From NCBI GenBank assembly GCA_049522565.1, contig JBEKNT010000118.1, positions 1 through 17,178 on the forward strand: DNA of 17,178 bases, read 5' to 3'. This DNA is from JASHVB01 sp049522565 (GTDB taxonomy: Bacteria > Pseudomonadota > Alphaproteobacteria > Acetobacterales > Acetobacteraceae). The translations under genes and the position numbers were made by a program. This document shows positions 1 to 6,342 of the stretch, piece by piece. Within the stretch, counting starts at the first letter, position 1. Each line of letters begins with the position of its first letter. The notes below the pieces were generated by a model. The model was not told where the DNA came from, ran no database searches, and saw only the letters and a list, made by a program, of their open reading frames with translations.

Positions 1-902
1 AGTTCGACGCGCTGGTGGTTGACGGCAAGGACGACATGACCGCGCCCGAAGCGGTGCGCGCCGCCACCGAGCATCGCGCGGACGCCATCATGTTCACCAA
101 CACGCTGCCGTTGTCGGCCGAGGCGATCGCCGCGTTGCCGCCCAGTGTGAGGGTCGGCGCCACCAGCAGCGTCGGCTACGACCACATCGACGTCGCGGCG
201 GCGAAGGCGCGCGGACTGGTGGTGACCAATACGCCCGACGTGCTGACCGAGTGCACCGCCGATCACGCTTTCATGATGCTGCTGGCCGCCGCGCGCCGCG
301 CCTACGAATACGACCGGATCATGCGCAACGGCTGGCGCTTCCGCATCGGCCAGGGCGATTTGCTCGGCGTGCGCGTCACCGGGAAGACACTCGGCATCTT
401 GGGTATGGGACGCATCGGTCGCGCCATGGCGCAGCGGGCGCGCGGCTTCGACATGCGCGTGGTGTATCACGCGCGCAACCGGCTGCCGTTGCACCAGGAG
501 CAGGGAGCGACGTATTTCGGGGACTTTTACGCGATGCTGCCGGAGTGCAATTTTCTGTCGCTGCATGCGCCGGCCACGCCGGCCACCGACAAGATCATCG
601 ACGCGCGTGCCCTGGCGCTGCTGCCGCGTGGCGCCGTGCTGGTGAATGTGTCGCGTGGCGGGTTGGTGGATGAAGACGCATTGCTCGACGCGTTGGCCTC
701 CGGCCAGTTGTTCGGTGCCGGGCTGGACGTGTTCCGCACCGAGCCACACTACGACCTGCGGTTCGCCAAGCTGGACAACGTGATCCTGTCGCCGCATGTC
801 GGCAGCGCATCGGTGGAAACGCGCAATGCCATGGGGTATCGCGCGCTCGACAACATCGCCGCGGTGCTGGCCGGCCGCGGCCCGATCGATCCGCTGTGGT
901 AG
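1..902 (+). CDS. D-2-hydroxyacid dehydrogenase, 5'-truncated by window edge
   Basis: NAD(P)-dependent D-isomer-specific 2-hydroxyacid dehydrogenase (glyoxylate/hydroxypyruvate reductase or D-glycerate dehydrogenase type), a soluble cytoplasmic enzyme that interconverts a 2-oxoacid and a D-2-hydroxyacid. The frame is open from base 3 (FDALVVDGKDD), so the true start lies upstream; the GTG at 15 is internal. About 299 residues are present, against roughly 320 for the family. Seen in order: the substrate-domain stretch TSSVGYDHIDVAAAKARG, the dinucleotide motif GMGRIG (402-419), the catalytic Arg in NVSRGG (654-656), the Glu in FRTEP (741-743) and the catalytic His in SPHVGS (795-797), so the Arg-Glu-His set is intact. 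It ends at TAG 900-902, and a palindromic repeat begins 12 bases later. The fold and cofactor class are secure; the substrate is not determinable from sequence. Confidence 0.93.
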   Translation, partial: FDALVVDGKDDMTAPEAVRAATEHRADAIMFTNTLPLSAEAIAALPPSVRVGATSSVGYDHIDVAAAKARGLVVTNTPDVLTECTADHAFMMLLAAARRAYEYDRIMRNGWRFRIGQGDLLGVRVTGKTLGILGMGRIGRAMAQRARGFDMRVVYHARNRLPLHQEQGATYFGDFYAMLPECNFLSLHAPATPATDKIIDARALALLPRGAVLVNVSRGGLVDEDALLDALASGQLFGAGLDVFRTEPHYDLRFAKLDNVILSPHVGSASVETRNAMGYRALDNIAAVLAGRGPIDPLW

Positions 903-914
903 GCGGGCAGTAAA

Positions 915-1068
915 CCTCTCCCGCGCTGCGCGCGGGAGAGGTCGAGACGCGTAAGCGGCGAGGGTGAGGGGGGTCGGGTCGGCACGCTCTACCTGCTTAC
1001 GTGCCGGCCCGGTCACCCTCACCCTCGGTGCTTCGCACCTCGCCCTCTCCCGCCGCGGGCGGGAGAGG
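915..1068. repeat. Composite palindromic intergenic repeat (REP/BIME-like), copy 1
   Basis: The segment is a large imperfect palindrome bounded by two perfect hairpins. The left hairpin has 12-bp arms at 915-926 and 930-941 (CCTCTCCCGCGC / GCGCGGGAGAGG, loop TGC). The right hairpin has 11-bp arms at 1044-1054 and 1058-1068 (loop GCG). Between them, GAGGGTGAGG and GGCACG on the left are mirrored by CGTGCC and CCTCACCCTC on the right, around an apex near 987-999. The same units recur at 4500-4643 and 9548-9697. There is no U-tract, so this looks like a dispersed REP-type element rather than a classical terminator, though RNA from it would fold strongly. Confidence 0.85.
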
Positions 1069-1070
1069 TG

Positions 1071-1076
1071 TACAAT
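1071..1076 (+). promoter_or_regulatory. Possible -10 box of the MlrC-like gene
   Basis: TACAAT matches the sigma-70 -10 consensus TATAAT at five of six positions and lies 7 bases before the ATG at 1084, just outside the repeat arm. Transcription would start about at the ATG, predicting a leaderless or nearly leaderless mRNA. No good -35 box is visible, because the -35 region would fall in the hairpin arm. No Shine-Dalgarno is suitably placed; the nearest purine run, at 1061-1068, is 15 bases from the ATG. Confidence 0.35.
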
Positions 1077-1083
1077 ACGCCGC

Positions 1084-2574
1084 ATGACCCATCGCATCGC
1101 CGTCGGCGGCTTCCTGCACGAGAGCCATTCCTTTGCACCGCACCCGACCACCTACGCGGACTTCGTCAACCCCGCCGGCTTTCCGCCCTTGCAGAACGGC
1201 GACGGCTTGCTTGACGCGCTGCGCAACACTTCCGTGCCCAGTGCCGGCGCGATCGCGGTCGCCGAGGCGGAGGGCGCGACGCTCGTGCCGCTGGCCTGGG
1301 GGTTCGCCAATCCCGCTGGTCCGGTGCAGGACGAGGCGTTCGAGCGCATCGCCGCGCTGATCTGCGCACGGCTGTCCGAAGCGCTGGATGCCGCACCGCT
1401 GGACGGCGTCTATCTCGATCTGCATGGCGCCGCGGTGGTGGAAAGCTTCCCCGACGCCGAGGGCGAGCTGCTACGCCGCGTCCGCGCCATCGTGGGCGAA
1501 ACGCCGCTCACCATCAGTCTCGATCCGCACTGCAACCTCACCGCGCAGATGGTGCGGCTGGCCGATGCGACGGTGCCGTTCCGCACCTATCCGCATATCG
1601 ACATGAAGGCCGCCGGCGCGCAGGCGATGCGGCTGCTGCTGCAACGGATCGCGCGCGGCACGCCGTGGGCGCGCGCGTTCCGGCAGTTGGAATTCTGGAT
1701 CCCGCTCGGCAGCCAGTGCACGCTGCTGCCGCCGATGCAGGACGTGATGCAGGAACGCACGTCGCTCGCCGAGCGGATGGGCCTCGCCGAACTGGCGTTC
1801 TGCTTCGGCTTTCCGTACTCGGACTTCGTCGATTGCGGCCCGGCGCTGGCGGCGTTTGCCGACACGCAGGAGAACGCCGATGCCGCGGCCGATGCGTTCG
1901 CGGCGCATGTCGCGGCACGCGAGAGCGATTTCGTGCAGGAAACCTTGCCGTCGGCCGAGGCGGTGGCCGAAGCGATGCGGATCGCACGTGGTGCGTCGCG
2001 TCCGGTGGTGGTGGCGGATACCCAGGACAATCCGGGCGGCGGCGGTCACGGCGACACGACCGAATTGCTGGCGGAGTTGGTGCGCCAGCGTGCCAAGCGG
2101 GCATTGTTTTGCTTGATCAACGACGCGGAGAGCGCCGCCGCGTGCCATGCCGCCGGCGAGGGTGCAAGCGTGTCGTTGTCGCTCGGCGGCAGGTCCGACG
2201 GCTTGCCGTTTGCTTGCACGGCGCGGGTGCAGCGGCTGACCGACGGGCAGTTCACGCTGACCGGGCCGATGGGCGCCGGCAATCCGGGCAATCTGGGACC
2301 GACCGCGCTGATCGATGTCGATGGCGTGCATGTCGTGCTGGTGTCACGCAAAATGCAGGCGCTGGATCAGGCGATCATTCGCCATCTCGGCGTCGAGCCG
2401 GCGACATACGCAATCCTGGCGCTGAAATCGTCGGTGCATTTCCGCGCCGATTTCGCGCCGATCGCGGAACGCGTCATCGTGGCGATCGCGCCTGGCCCGG
2501 TGGTGGCGGACCCGGCAGTGCTGAACTTCCGCCACGTGCGCGCGGAGGTACGGCGGCGGCCGAGGGTGGGATAG
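1084..2574 (+). CDS. M81 family metallopeptidase, MlrC (microcystinase C)-like
   Basis: A 496-residue protein of the M81/MlrC family, named after the Sphingomonas microcystin-degradation enzyme that cleaves linear peptide products. Most homologues are in organisms that never meet microcystin and are of unknown substrate. The N-terminal M81 domain (about 1-300) shows the conserved metal-site surroundings: GFLHESHSF (Glu13), LDLHGA (His114), SLDPHCN (Asp147, His149) and YPHID (His171). The C-terminal MlrC domain follows, including the glycine-rich DNPGGGGHGDTT and the GAGNPGNLGPT segment. The length is normal for the family. The ATG at 1084 is chosen because homology begins immediately (MTHRIAVGGF); longer in-frame starts would run into the repeat. 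The dehydrogenase upstream is co-oriented but separated by a 154-bp palindrome, so co-transcription is uncertain. It converges on the dehydratase genes. Family assignment is strong; peptidase activity is inferred. Confidence 0.9.
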   Translation: MTHRIAVGGFLHESHSFAPHPTTYADFVNPAGFPPLQNGDGLLDALRNTSVPSAGAIAVAEAEGATLVPLAWGFANPAGPVQDEAFERIAALICARLSEALDAAPLDGVYLDLHGAAVVESFPDAEGELLRRVRAIVGETPLTISLDPHCNLTAQMVRLADATVPFRTYPHIDMKAAGAQAMRLLLQRIARGTPWARAFRQLEFWIPLGSQCTLLPPMQDVMQERTSLAERMGLAELAFCFGFPYSDFVDCGPALAAFADTQENADAAADAFAAHVAARESDFVQETLPSAEAVAEAMRIARGASRPVVVADTQDNPGGGGHGDTTELLAELVRQRAKRALFCLINDAESAAACHAAGEGASVSLSLGGRSDGLPFACTARVQRLTDGQFTLTGPMGAGNPGNLGPTALIDVDGVHVVLVSRKMQALDQAIIRHLGVEPATYAILALKSSVHFRADFAPIAERVIVAIAPGPVVADPAVLNFRHVRAEVRRRPRVG

Positions 2575-2587
2575 CGGGACACCGTGG

Positions 2588-2671
2588 TTCTCCCCCTCCC
2601 CTCGTGGGGGGAGGGGGCCGTGCGGCACGACCCCATCCCCCCAGCCCCCTCCCTCAAGGGGAGGGGGAGAA
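2588..2671. repeat. Nested palindrome between convergent genes; possible bidirectional terminator
   Basis: A perfect 15-bp inverted repeat joins 2588-2602 (TTCTCCCCCTCCCCT) to 2657-2671. Each arm can also fold on itself: 2592-2601 with 2608-2617 (10 bp) and 2645-2653 with 2659-2667 (9 bp). It lies between the stop codons of two convergent genes (2574 and 2700), where a two-way terminator would be expected. The right arm, on the minus strand, contains a 20-mer found again at 4624-4643, so it belongs to a dispersed repeat family. Termination is inferred from position; no T-run follows. Confidence 0.75.
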
Positions 2672-2699
2672 TTTCACCCCGCCTGGGCCGCTTCGACGG

Positions 2700-3122
2700 T
2701 CACGGGTCAATCCGCGCCGTCGCGCTGCCGCTGACCACTTCCTTGCCGTCCTGGTTCGTCGTGGAGAGCGTCAGATCGACGAAATGCTGCCCGCCCTCCT
2801 CGCGGATCGCCGCTACCGTCGCCTTCGCATCCAGGTCGTCGCCCGGCCACACCTGGTTGGTAAACCGCACGCCGAACTTGGTCAGCCGACCGTCGCCGAC
2901 ATAGTTGGTCAGCATCTTGCCGGTCATCCCCATCGTCAGCATGCCGTGCGCGAACACGCTGGGATAGCCGGCGACTTTCGTGGCGTACACTTCATCCGCG
3001 TGCAGCGGGTTGTAGTCGCCGGAGGCGCCGCAATACATCACGATCTGCGTGCGCGACAGATTCTCCACGACGCGCTCGACATGCGTGTCGCCGACCTTGA
3101 GCTGACTTGCTTTCAATGCCAT
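2700..3122 (-). CDS. MaoC/HadB-like (R)-specific hydratase-dehydratase, catalytic subunit
   Basis: A 140-residue single hot-dog domain protein of the MaoC/R-hydratase family, which adds or removes water at (R)-3-hydroxyacyl-CoA or -ACP. The hydratase-2 signature is intact at residues 35-41 (GDYNPLH), giving the catalytic pair Asp36 and His41. AHGMLTMG at 58-65 is the usual continuation. From memory, mycobacterial HadB has the same Asp36/His41 spacing and the same AHGMLTMG string, so this is a HadB-type subunit by resemblance. A purine run (AAGGGGGC) lies about 7-9 bases before the ATG. The partner gene lies 12 bases upstream on the same strand, so the two are almost certainly co-transcribed and probably form a heterodimer. 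The substrate could be an acyl-CoA in degradation or an acyl-ACP in synthesis; no neighbour decides this. Confidence 0.88.
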   Translation of the reverse strand: MALKASQLKVGDTHVERVVENLSRTQIVMYCGASGDYNPLHADEVYATKVAGYPSVFAHGMLTMGMTGKMLTNYVGDGRLTKFGVRFTNQVWPGDDLDAKATVAAIREEGGQHFVDLTLSTTNQDGKEVVSGSATARIDP

Positions 3123-3134
3123 GGCGCAGCCCCC

Positions 3135-3617
3135 TTACCGCTGGTCAACGGGACGTTCGGTGGTCACGCCGACGCCGCGCGCCGTGATCACCAGCTCGCC
3201 GTTCTGGTCGCGATATTCGGTGATACGCTCGCGGAACGTCAGCTTGCCGGCGCGCTTGCTTTCGCGTTCCCAGGTCTCGCCCGGGCGCGTTTCCACCGTC
3301 AGCAGATCGCCTGGCCGCAGCGGCCGGTGATATTCGAAGTGTTGTTCGGCATGCAGGCCGCCGCCGCCCGAGGGCCGGTTCTCTACCCCGGTCGGGGTCT
3401 TGCCGGAGCCGAACCACTTCTGGCCGGGACGCCAGCGCAGCGGATAGTCGGGATCGAATTGCGCCACCGCCTGCGGAAAGGTAGGCGAGGCGACGATGCC
3501 GCCGACCTCGGACTTCTTCGCCTGTTCGGCATCGTGATAGACCGGGTTGGTGTCGCCGATCGCGCGCGCGAACATCATGATGTGGGACGCTTCGACGGGG
3601 AAGGTGATCTTGGCCAA
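3135..3617 (-). CDS. FAS1-like/MaoC N-terminal-type dehydratase, HadA-like partner subunit
   Basis: A hot-dog domain protein of about 160 residues, resembling the MaoC N-terminal (FAS1-like dehydratase) family that pairs with a MaoC subunit. I prefer the TTG at 3617 as start: a clean GGAGG (3624-3628) sits 6 bases upstream, and homology starts at AKITFPVEASHIMMFARAIGD. The ATG at 3635 has no ribosome site and would add MRWRKQ. The motif reads GDTNPVYHD (Asp22, Asn24, Pro25, His28), one residue longer between Asp and His than the catalytic GDxNPxH in the downstream partner. The subunit is therefore probably structural or acyl-binding, as in HadA, but it retains both an Asp and a His. The region GQKWFGSGKTPTG through GGGLHAEQHFEYHRPLRPGD is typical of this family. 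It is first gene of the pair and divergent from the phosphatase. Confidence 0.85.
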   Translation of the reverse strand: MAKITFPVEASHIMMFARAIGDTNPVYHDAEQAKKSEVGGIVASPTFPQAVAQFDPDYPLRWRPGQKWFGSGKTPTGVENRPSGGGGLHAEQHFEYHRPLRPGDLLTVETRPGETWERESKRAGKLTFRERITEYRDQNGELVITARGVGVTTERPVDQR

Positions 3618-3623
3618 CTGTTT

Positions 3624-3628
3624 CCTCC
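3624..3628 (-). promoter_or_regulatory. Ribosome binding site selecting the TTG start at 3617
   Basis: Read on the minus strand this is GGAGG followed by AAACAG and then TTG (3617-3615). The alternative ATG at 3635 lies upstream of this Shine-Dalgarno, so translation from it would read through the site. This is the main reason for choosing TTG for the dehydratase subunit. Confidence 0.7.
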
Positions 3629-3668
3629 AACGCATTGGGTTGCCGCAGCCTAGCAGCAGGCTCCGCCA

Positions 3669-4493
3669 ATGGACCAGAGCAGGCTGATGCGGCGTCCCAG
3701 ACGCGCCGCGCGCGCGGCGCTCGCCGCGACCACGATCCCCACCTGGAGCAGTGCGTCGCCGCTCGCCACGACGGCCGATGCGTTGCGGTTCCGCGCCGCA
3801 CCCGGCTGGCTGCCGCGCGGACGCCGCGTCTATGCGATCGGCGACGTGCATGGCTGCAAGCCGCAACTTGTCGCATTGCATGCGGCGATCGCGGCGGACC
3901 TGGCGGCACGGCCGAGCGACGCGGCGCTGCTGATCCATCTCGGCGACTACATCGATCTCGGCCCCGACAGTGCCGGCGTCATCGAACTGTTGGCGAACGG
4001 CCCGCCGATCCCCGACGTAACGACCATCAACCTGCTCGGCGACCACGAGCGGATGTTGCTCGAGGCGCTGGGCGGCGACCGTGCCGCGGCGACCGACTGG
4101 CTGTGGTCCGGCGGACGCGATGCGCTGACAAGCTGGGGCGTCGCGGCGGACCTGCCGCGCGAGTCGTGGGAAGCCGCGCTGCCCGCCGCGCACATCGCGT
4201 TTCTCCGCGGCCTGGCCTGGTCGCACCGTGAAGGCGACTACCTGTTCGTGCATGCCGGCATCCGTCCCGGCATCGCGCTGGCACGCCAGGCGAAGGACGA
4301 TCTGCTGACGATCCGCCAGCCATTCCTGTGGACAGAGCAGACTCTGGGGGTTGTCGTGGTGCATGGGCACAGCACCAATCCCGCACCGGTGGTCGCGGCG
4401 AATCGCATCGGCCTGGATACCGGCGCGGGCAATGGCGGCAAGCTGACCTGCGCTGTGCTGGAGGAGGATCGCGTGGGCTTCCTGACCGCTTGA
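3669..4493 (+). CDS. Calcineurin-like metallophosphatase (PPP/ApaH-like) with altered motifs
   Basis: A 274-residue PPP-type metallophosphoesterase similar to bacterial serine/threonine protein phosphatases and diadenosine-tetraphosphatase-like enzymes. Seen in order: GDVHG (58-62), GDYIDLGPD (92-100), LLGDHERML (122-130), FVHAG (His195) and VHGHS (His232, His234). The family consensus for the second and third motifs is GDxxDRG and GNHE. Here the Arg is Leu97 and the metal-binding Asn is Asp125, each a single-base change from the expected codon. The metal-binding Asp and His residues otherwise remain. The first 50 residues are Arg/Ala-rich, not a clear signal peptide, and the start is uncertain: ATG 3669 has only a weak AGCAGG upstream, and ATG 3687 is also possible. 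It is divergent from the dehydratase pair with 51 bases between. Substrate unknown; activity may be altered or lost. Confidence 0.82.
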   Translation: MDQSRLMRRPRRAARAALAATTIPTWSSASPLATTADALRFRAAPGWLPRGRRVYAIGDVHGCKPQLVALHAAIAADLAARPSDAALLIHLGDYIDLGPDSAGVIELLANGPPIPDVTTINLLGDHERMLLEALGGDRAAATDWLWSGGRDALTSWGVAADLPRESWEAALPAAHIAFLRGLAWSHREGDYLFVHAGIRPGIALARQAKDDLLTIRQPFLWTEQTLGVVVVHGHSTNPAPVVAANRIGLDTGAGNGGKLTCAVLEEDRVGFLTA

Positions 4494-4499
4494 TCCTTA

Positions 4500-4643
4500 C
4501 CTCTCCGGCTGCGCGGGAGAGGTCGAGACGCGAAGCGACGCGGGTGAGGGCGATCGGGTCGGTACACGCGCCTCTCACCCGCACGACCCCTCCCCCAACC
4601 TTGGTCCGCTTCGCGGCCCAAGCCCTCAAGGGGAGGGGGAGAA
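4500..4643. repeat. Dispersed palindromic repeat, copy 2, overlapping the 3' end of the MFS gene
   Basis: The left part (4500-4522) is an imperfect CCTCTCC...GGAGAGG hairpin followed by GTCGAGACGCGAAGCGACG, which parallels the sequence after 941 in copy 1. It continues with GGGTGAGGG and GATCGGGTCGG as in copy 1. The right part (4624-4643) is a 20-mer identical to 2652-2671, so this copy combines the two repeat types. The right part also contains the last codons and the stop of the minus-strand MFS gene (TGA, complement of 4626-4628). It separates convergent genes ending at 4493 and 4626. Confidence 0.75.
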
Positions 4644-5915
4644 GTCTTCGCGATATTCCTTCACGTTGAAATACACCCACACCAGGTTCACCAGCAGCAG
4701 CCCCGCCGTCACGACGAACACCCAACGCAGCCCGAACCATGCGGCGACCGCGCCGCCTGTCAGCGGCCCCAGCGAATTGCCAAGGAACATCGCCGACGAC
4801 GACATGCCATAGACCAGTCCGCGGTCGGATCGCGCCACCATGCGCCCGATCAGCGCATTCGCCGCCGGCAGGATGCCGCCGATGAACAACCCCACGCCGA
4901 AGCGCTCGGCGGTAAAGTCCCAGTAGCTGACGGCGAAACCTTGCGGCAGGCTGGTCAGCGTCGCGCCGAGCAGACAGATCAGCAGAACCCGGCGATAGCC
5001 GATCTGGTCGCTGCGCCGGCCGAGCAGGGGCACCGCGACCATGCCGGCCATTCCCGTGACGGAGAATGCCAGGCCGCCCAAGGTCGCGAGGTCCGGCCTC
5101 GGCCCGGTCAGTTGCTGCACGAACAGCGTGACCACCGGCTGCACCGCGCGCGTGCTGAACTGCGCCATCAGCAATACGAAGAACAGCGGCAGCACGCCCG
5201 CGGCACTGACCAGCAGCGTCATGCTCTTCCAGGTCGAGCCTTTGCGACTTCCCGCTGCCGGCCTGGCGAATTGCTCCTTCACGCCCAGCCAGACCAGGAA
5301 GATTGCGCCGAAGGTGATGGCAGAGGTGCAATAGAAGGGAATGCGGTAGCTGTTGGTGAGGTCGGCGAGCACGCCACCGATCACCGGCCCGACCAGCGAT
5401 CCGACAAGCTGTCCGGTGGACAGCAAGCCAAGCGAATAGCCGAGTCGGCCCTCCGGCACCTGGCTCGCCACCAGCGCCATCGCGGTCGAGGAGAATCCGG
5501 CGAACACCCCCATCAGCGCGCGCGCGGCGAAGAACTGCCAGACATTCTGCGACAGTCCCATGAACGCGGTGAACACCGCGATGGCACAGCTCGATCGCAG
5601 CAGCATCAGCTTGCGGCCGTGCTGGTCGGCGAGCCGGCCCCATAGCGGCGATGCGAAGGCGGCGACGAACGACGTAGAGCCACTCAGGACTCCGGCCCAC
5701 ATGTCGATCGCGGCCTCGGTGTGCACGCCGAGCACCGGCAGGAACAGCGGCATGATCGGGGTGAGGAAGCTGAACGACATGGTCATGATGAACTGGATGC
5801 CGACCATCGCCCATAGCGTGCGCTGCCAGTTCGCGGCGGCTGGCAGGGTCGGCTGAACGCTGTCGCCCGTCGGTTCTGCCGGCGGGGCGGCGCTGTCGGT
5901 CGCGATGTCGGTCAT
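4626..5915 (-). CDS. MFS transporter, 12-TM drug/metabolite exporter type
   Basis: An inner-membrane major facilitator of about 429 residues with alternating hydrophobic segments consistent with 12 helices. The first begins near residue 31 after a polar N-terminal tail. Motif A of the 2-3 loop is intact: GRLADQHGRK (93-102). A related GRRSDQIGYRR lies in the 8-9 loop, as expected from the internal duplication. General flavour (SFSFLTPIMPLFLPVLG) is that of proton-driven multidrug or sugar-efflux-like exporters; the substrate cannot be assigned. The start is ambiguous: ATG 5915 (MTDIATDS) is preferred by composition, ATG 5933 adds six residues, and neither has a visible Shine-Dalgarno. The C-terminus (FSPSP and TGA) is encoded by the arm of a dispersed repeat, so the original C-terminus has probably been replaced or slightly extended. 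It stands alone and converges on the phosphatase gene. Confidence 0.88.
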   Translation of the reverse strand: MTDIATDSAAPPAEPTGDSVQPTLPAAANWQRTLWAMVGIQFIMTMSFSFLTPIMPLFLPVLGVHTEAAIDMWAGVLSGSTSFVAAFASPLWGRLADQHGRKLMLLRSSCAIAVFTAFMGLSQNVWQFFAARALMGVFAGFSSTAMALVASQVPEGRLGYSLGLLSTGQLVGSLVGPVIGGVLADLTNSYRIPFYCTSAITFGAIFLVWLGVKEQFARPAAGSRKGSTWKSMTLLVSAAGVLPLFFVLLMAQFSTRAVQPVVTLFVQQLTGPRPDLATLGGLAFSVTGMAGMVAVPLLGRRSDQIGYRRVLLICLLGATLTSLPQGFAVSYWDFTAERFGVGLFIGGILPAANALIGRMVARSDRGLVYGMSSSAMFLGNSLGPLTGGAVAAWFGLRWVFVVTAGLLLVNLVWVYFNVKEYREDFSPSP

Positions 5916-6342
5916 CGTTGCGCAGGGTGGCATGCCGGAGTTGTTTGCGAAACCCGGGTCAGCGGAGGTCGCCGGGCAATCGCACTTGGCGTGTCGGTTC
6001 GCGCCCGCCTGGTGCGGAGGAACGTCAGGCGATGGTTGTGCCGTGTGCTGCGAAGCAAGCTTTTAACCCGGAGAAGTCCAAGAGCTACGGGGCGCCACGG
6101 AGGAAGTTTTCGCTGCGCTTCGCGCACGGGCGGTTGGTACGCAGCCCTGAACAAAGTGAAACCCGCTCCGTAGCTTTCCGTGGTTCTCGGACGTCTCCGT
6201 GGTAGAACTTGCTTGCGGTCAGCCGCAGTTGCCCCGATGCGCGGCACGCGCGCTGACGTTTCGTTAACCACGCCGCGCTACATGCTGCTCCCGGGCCAGC
6301 GGTTCCACGCGGGCTTCAGGAGGCGTCGCGGACCGCATTCCA
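5916..6342. other. Non-coding gap between divergent MFS and hydrolase genes
   Basis: These 427 bases hold no gene I can support. Short open frames present (for example 5918-6205, plus strand) have no ribosome site and an Arg/Ser-rich, low-complexity composition. The central part (about 6069-6199) is the imperfect inverted repeat listed separately. Promoters for the MFS gene and for the hydrolase at 6343 should lie here, but no convincing -35/-10 pair was recognised. Confidence 0.6.
6069..6199. repeat. Imperfect inverted repeat with CACGGAG-type arms
   Basis: AGCTACGG at 6083-6090 pairs perfectly with CCGTAGCT at 6168-6175. Flanking CGGAGA-AGTCC-AAGA (from 6069) pairs with the complement of TCTCGGACGTCTCCG, ending at 6199, with about ten extra bases (TTCCGTGGTT) bulged on the right. 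CCACGGAGG (6096-6104) is a further copy of the CACGGAG word. The layout resembles intergenic elements made of repeated CACGGAG units, and is unrelated to the CCTCTCCCGC family. Confidence 0.5.

Noticed and set aside
915..1068. CRISPR array or tRNA-like structure suspected from the regular hairpins
   Set aside because: No direct repeats with regular spacers and no tRNA-like fold; the symmetry is that of an interrupted palindrome.
1471..2331. Long antisense open frame (286 codons) opposite the MlrC-like gene
   Set aside because: It is a shadow of GC-rich codon bias: rich in Arg, His and Gln, with no family resemblance, and fully inside a well-recognised gene.
1665..3653. 662-codon plus-strand frame running through MlrC, the palindrome and the dehydratase pair
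   Set aside because: It overlaps three recognisable genes in other frames or strands and shows Gly/Arg-rich out-of-frame composition.
3618..4370. 5' extension of the dehydratase frame across the phosphatase gene
   Set aside because: A ribosome site with TTG 3617 explains the start, and the extension is antisense to a recognisable metallophosphatase.
4027..5814. 595-codon minus-strand frame over the MFS and phosphatase genes
   Set aside because: It is the shifted frame of the MFS gene; transmembrane segments and motif A are in the other frame.
5918..6205. 95-codon open frame in the gap before the alpha/beta hydrolase
   Set aside because: No ribosome site, overlaps an inverted repeat, and composition is unlike the real genes nearby.
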